The notes under the pieces are model-generated. The model was given only the letters and a program-made list of their open reading frames with translations, searched no databases and had not been told where the DNA came from. Made by a program: the position numbers and the translations under genes. From Candidatus Poseidoniaceae archaeon (lineage in GTDB: Archaea; Thermoplasmatota; Poseidoniia; Poseidoniales; Poseidoniaceae), in NCBI GenBank assembly GCA_028822955.1, contig JAPKCL010000074.1:1-7992 (forward strand): a DNA stretch of 7,992 bases, in the 5' to 3' direction. Shown piece after piece: positions 5,550-7,992 of the stretch. The first letter of the stretch is position 1. Each line of letters begins with the position of its first letter.

Positions 5550-6806
5550 ATGGCGGATGTTAGTGTACTGGGACAATATGTCCCTGTTTGTATGACCACT
5601 ATCCTTGCTGGAGGTTTTATTTTTGGTCTTTGGCGTATTCTTACTCGTGATGATGTGACTGTCTCAACCCGTCAAGGGATGAACCCTGAAGGCCTTCGCT
5701 ATGGATCTGGTTCTCAAGGATTTGGAAATGCCAAAATCGAAATCGATCGAAAGTTAGCCATTGTAGCAAATCGTCGCCGACGACAAGAGTCAATTGCAAG
5801 CCATTTGGAAACTGAAAACACAGAACGTCAAGCGAAACAACAACTTGACCAAACACGTGCTCGACAAGAAGCTGAGCATCAACAAATGTACGCCGATGCT
5901 CAAGAAGCAGCACAGAAAGAGGCTCGTCAAGCGTCTGAAGCGGCTCAAAATATTCGTGACCAAGAAGATGCAGCACGACGCCGTGAAGAAGAAGAGGCCC
6001 GCCTCGCTGCTGAGCGAGAAAATCAACGACAGTCAGACTTTTTGGCTGCTGAAGAAGCTCGTCTCTCTGAAATCGCAGCAGCACAACAGCAGCAAGTATC
6101 TTCCACAAATGCAAATTCAAAAGCCATTAAAGAACTTCAAGCACGATTAGAACGAGAAGGTGCTAAATCTTCTGATGTTCAAGTTTCACTCATGTGGAAC
6201 AATTACAACGACCTTGATTTGCACATTGTCTGCCCGTCAGGGGAGCGTCTTCACGGCGGAAACAAAACTTCAGCATGTGGTGGAATTCTTGACGTCGATG
6301 CGAATGTACGAGCAGAAACCCGTAAGCCGGTCGAGAATGTCTTCTGGCCGGAAGGAACAGCTCCTGGTGGACAATATCACGTCTATGTGCATTATTACAA
6401 AAAGCACAACAAGCGCCGTTCCAAAGACCCAACTGTTTTCCAGATCATGGTGAACAGTGGTGGCGAAATGACCGAATATTCTGCTGAACTCAGTAAGGGT
6501 GACCCAATTATGCAAGTCTGTTCGTTTAACGTCTCATCAAAATCAGAACGAGATAAAGTAAAGCGAGAACTTGAAATGGAACTTAATTCACTCAAGAACC
6601 GGTTTACTGACGCTGATGCAGATGGCAGTGCACAACTTTCAATTGAAGAACTTGCAACGGCTACTGGTATGTCACTTGAAGAAGCTGAAGTCGTCCATAA
6701 GAAGGCTGACAAAGATGGCGATGGTTCTGTTTCACTCGATGAATATCTTTCTGCTTCTGATGTTCCAAGCGCTCCTGATTTGGAATCATTGGGTAATGAA
6801 GACTGA
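5550..6806 (+). CDS. Membrane-anchored coiled-coil protein with DUF2135-like domain and EF-hand pair
   Basis: No known specific function. From the ATG at 5550 it has 418 residues; an in-frame TTG at 5538 adds four, and numbering here counts from that TTG. In order: one hydrophobic segment (about 10-34) without an obvious cleavage site, so a membrane anchor; a Gly-rich linker (47-64); a long Ala/Glu/Gln/Arg-rich coiled coil (about 70-208); a beta domain (213-331) resembling DUF2135/YfaP, with LMWNNYNDLDLHIVCPSGE, ILDVDANV, the Pro-Glu-Gly turn before GGQYHVYVHYY, and three cysteines (232, 247, 328); a short helix; then two EF-hands. EF-hand 1 is D360-E371 (DADGSAQLSIEE, Ala instead of the usual Gly at loop position 6). 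EF-hand 2 is D391-E402 (DKDGDGSVSLDE), fully canonical. Calcium binding is therefore likely at least at the second. Positive charges after the membrane segment would favour a cytoplasmic body, whereas the cysteines and EF-hands suggest the outside; topology is open. It is divergent from the aro unit and convergent with purP. Confidence 0.85.
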   Translation: MADVSVLGQYVPVCMTTILAGGFIFGLWRILTRDDVTVSTRQGMNPEGLRYGSGSQGFGNAKIEIDRKLAIVANRRRRQESIASHLETENTERQAKQQLDQTRARQEAEHQQMYADAQEAAQKEARQASEAAQNIRDQEDAARRREEEEARLAAERENQRQSDFLAAEEARLSEIAAAQQQQVSSTNANSKAIKELQARLEREGAKSSDVQVSLMWNNYNDLDLHIVCPSGERLHGGNKTSACGGILDVDANVRAETRKPVENVFWPEGTAPGGQYHVYVHYYKKHNKRRSKDPTVFQIMVNSGGEMTEYSAELSKGDPIMQVCSFNVSSKSERDKVKRELEMELNSLKNRFTDADADGSAQLSIEELATATGMSLEEAEVVHKKADKDGDGSVSLDEYLSASDVPSAPDLESLGNED

Positions 6807-6836
6807 ACAATCCAAGCAAATTGGTTTAGGAATTGT

Positions 6837-6855
6837 TGAATCATTGTTTGATTCA
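6837..6855. terminator. Hairpin 1 in the convergent gap (candidate terminator)
   Basis: Perfect 7-base arms TGAATCA and TGATTCA around a 5-base loop (TTGTT), 30 bases after the EF-hand gene stop. It is AT-rich and therefore weak as an RNA stem. A T-rich stretch follows on the plus strand within about 10 bases. Position between two convergent genes is the main support. Confidence 0.35.
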
Positions 6856-6862
6856 TTCTCAA

Positions 6863-6889
6863 ATACTCTTGAAGGAGTATCCTTTATTT
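6863..6889. terminator. Hairpin 2 with T-rich tail (candidate bidirectional terminator)
   Basis: Perfect 6-base arms ATACTC (6863-6868) and GAGTAT (6875-6880) around TTGAAG. CCTTTATTT follows on the plus strand, directly at the purP stop. On the minus strand the same stem is followed by a TTTG stretch. Together with hairpin 1 it could end transcription of both convergent genes; archaeal termination often depends mainly on the T-run. Confidence 0.4.
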
Positions 6890-7992
6890 CATGAGAGAAT
6901 ATCTTTAAGATTATTGCTTTCACATGCCTTACGAATCGAACGAGCAATTCGACGTCCTGTTGACATTCGTTGTTCGTTGATGTCAGAGTATGGTGACCCA
7001 CCTACGAAGGGGTTTGAACCTGCGACAATTCGTGCGCTTATTTCGAACACTTTGAATTCGAGGGCATCAGTGACAATTGTTTCGAGGCAGAAAGGACCAA
7101 TCATTCCACGGCTTCCTTCTTCCAATTCAAAGGATTCAGCAACAGTGCCTTCCGCCATTTCAAAAGCCCGAGGGAGTAAGGATTCACGGATGACAACTGG
7201 TTGATTACCTGTGACAACAAAAGAAGGCTCTACGCCCATCTCACGCAAATCTCGGAGTGAACCTAATTTGTAGAATTCATCGACATTCGACTCGTCTCTT
7301 CGATCCATTGAAAGCAACTCAAGTCGGCCCAAATCCTTCCCAGCATGTGAGCCTTTACCACGTACTTGAAAACCATCGGTTGCAGTAGGGTCAAAGAAAA
7401 AGTGGAGGTAATATCGACATCCAAGGACATATTCTTGAATGGTAAATTCTTCTTCAATATCGACGTTCCGTCGGAAGTCACGATAGTTTCGTGCGATGAA
7501 ATAGCCTCTGCCACCTTTTGCTCCAGCATACTTGACAATAACCGGACCTTCGATATCGTGAGGGTCTTCGAGAACTTTCGGCATTGTACAACCACCGCCT
7601 TCAAGCCAACGACGTTGACGCTCACGACTACTTTCCCAATGGAGAATTCCACGGTTTCCGAAAGTAGGGACTTGGAGTTCTCGGTAATTCGATGAACCAA
7701 GATATTCGACTAAAGACCCGTGAGGTATAATCACTACATTTCTCTCACGGAACCATTCAGCATGGTCCAGCATTTCACGATAATTCTCAAGCATCAACCA
7801 TTCATCAGGTTCAGCACCAGGGAATGCTTTGTAGAAACGTCGTCGGTTTTCACCCACTGCAATTCCAAGTGTACGGAAACCTTCAACACGGGCACCATGC
7901 AGTATTTGCAAAGAAGAATGTGAGGCAACAACACCGATTGTAATGTTGTCTCGGTCGTAGTTGGCAAGCCAGCCTGCCAGTGTATCTGAATC
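6889..7992 (-). CDS. purP: FAICAR synthetase PurP (5' end beyond the right edge)
   Basis: ATP- and formate-dependent ligase that makes 5-formamidoimidazole-4-carboxamide ribonucleotide from AICAR, the archaeal replacement for the PurH formyltransferase step of purine synthesis. The frame is open to the last base; 367 codons are visible, close to the family's full length (MJ0136 is about 360), so only a few N-terminal residues are missing. Numbering from the window edge: TIGVVASHSSLQILHGARVEGF 18-39, including the SHSSL nucleotide/AICAR-site motif; IIPHGS 88-93; GNRGILHWES 112-121; the ATP-grasp stretch VIVKYAGAKGGRGYF 151-165; SMDRRDESN 228-236; VTGNQPVVIRESLL 260-273; GMIGPFCLE 296-304; FEISARIVAGSN 316-327. 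Residues about 200-222 form an extra loop before the SMDRR strand compared with MJ0136 as I recall it. It is convergent with the EF-hand gene. PurP paralogues of uncertain function exist in archaea, but the conserved motifs here support the named role. Confidence 0.93.
   Translation of the reverse strand, partial: DSDTLAGWLANYDRDNITIGVVASHSSLQILHGARVEGFRTLGIAVGENRRRFYKAFPGAEPDEWLMLENYREMLDHAEWFRERNVVIIPHGSLVEYLGSSNYRELQVPTFGNRGILHWESSRERQRRWLEGGGCTMPKVLEDPHDIEGPVIVKYAGAKGGRGYFIARNYRDFRRNVDIEEEFTIQEYVLGCRYYLHFFFDPTATDGFQVRGKGSHAGKDLGRLELLSMDRRDESNVDEFYKLGSLRDLREMGVEPSFVVTGNQPVVIRESLLPRAFEMAEGTVAESFELEEGSRGMIGPFCLETIVTDALEFKVFEISARIVAGSNPFVGGSPYSDINEQRMSTGRRIARSIRKACESNNLKDILS

Noticed and set aside
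5641..6120. A 159-residue open frame on the minus strand inside the EF-hand gene
   Set aside because: It is antisense to the coiled-coil region, whose repetitive Glu/Gln/Ala codons read as Leu-rich sequence on the other strand. No domain or ribosome binding site supports it.
6609..6650. A 14-residue, non-canonical first EF-hand loop starting at D358
   Set aside because: Shifting the register to D360 gives a normal 12-residue loop ending at E371, with only the position-6 Gly replaced by Ala, so no insertion is needed.
6395..6862. A 155-residue Ser-rich open frame on the minus strand
   Set aside because: It is the antisense shadow of the DUF2135/EF-hand part; the Ser-rich composition mirrors GAA/GAT-rich sense codons, and there is no recognisable family.

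Overview
The window suggests an archaeon, most likely an uncultured marine Thermoplasmatota (Marine Group II/III, Poseidoniales-like). This is inferred from archaeal forms of the enzymes rather than from any marker gene: a lysine-Schiff-base ADH synthase, type II 3-dehydroquinate synthase, GHMP-fold shikimate kinase, a bacterio-opsin-activator type HTH regulator and PurP. Composition is moderate in GC, genes are tightly packed, and no rRNA, tRNA, CRISPR array, transposase or integrase is visible. The exact lineage is not provable from this window.

Layout. Positions 1-5429 form one minus-strand unit read right to left: an HTH_10 regulator (5429-4764), aroA' (4722-3925), aroB' (3915-2887), archaeal aroK (2882-1989), aroC (1959-862) and the first 289 codons of an aspartate kinase (869 to the left edge). 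The gaps are 41, 9, 4 and 29 bases, followed by an 8-base overlap, so this looks like an operon. A 120-base divergent region (5430-5549) separates it from a plus-strand gene (5550-6806). That gene encodes a membrane-anchored protein with a long coiled coil, a DUF2135/YfaP-like beta domain and a C-terminal EF-hand pair. It is convergent with purP (minus, 6889 to beyond the right edge). The 82-base convergent gap holds two small hairpins that look like a two-way terminator.

How the genes fit together. Aspartate kinase begins the route to aspartate semialdehyde. ADH synthase condenses aspartate semialdehyde with a deoxyketohexose phosphate, and DHQ synthase II turns the product into 3-dehydroquinate. 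Shikimate kinase and chorismate synthase act later in the pathway. The operon therefore couples the amino-acid-derived precursor to the DHAP/PEP-independent archaeal entry into aromatic biosynthesis. Genes for dehydroquinate dehydratase, shikimate dehydrogenase and EPSP synthase are absent from the cluster. PurP is a purine pathway enzyme with no evident functional link to the rest.

No clearly new multi-gene system is visible. The most unusual items are the TM/coiled-coil/DUF2135/EF-hand protein, a chorismate synthase altered at several normally near-invariant motifs, and the regulator at the head of the operon with an inverted repeat overlapping the aroA' ribosome binding site.
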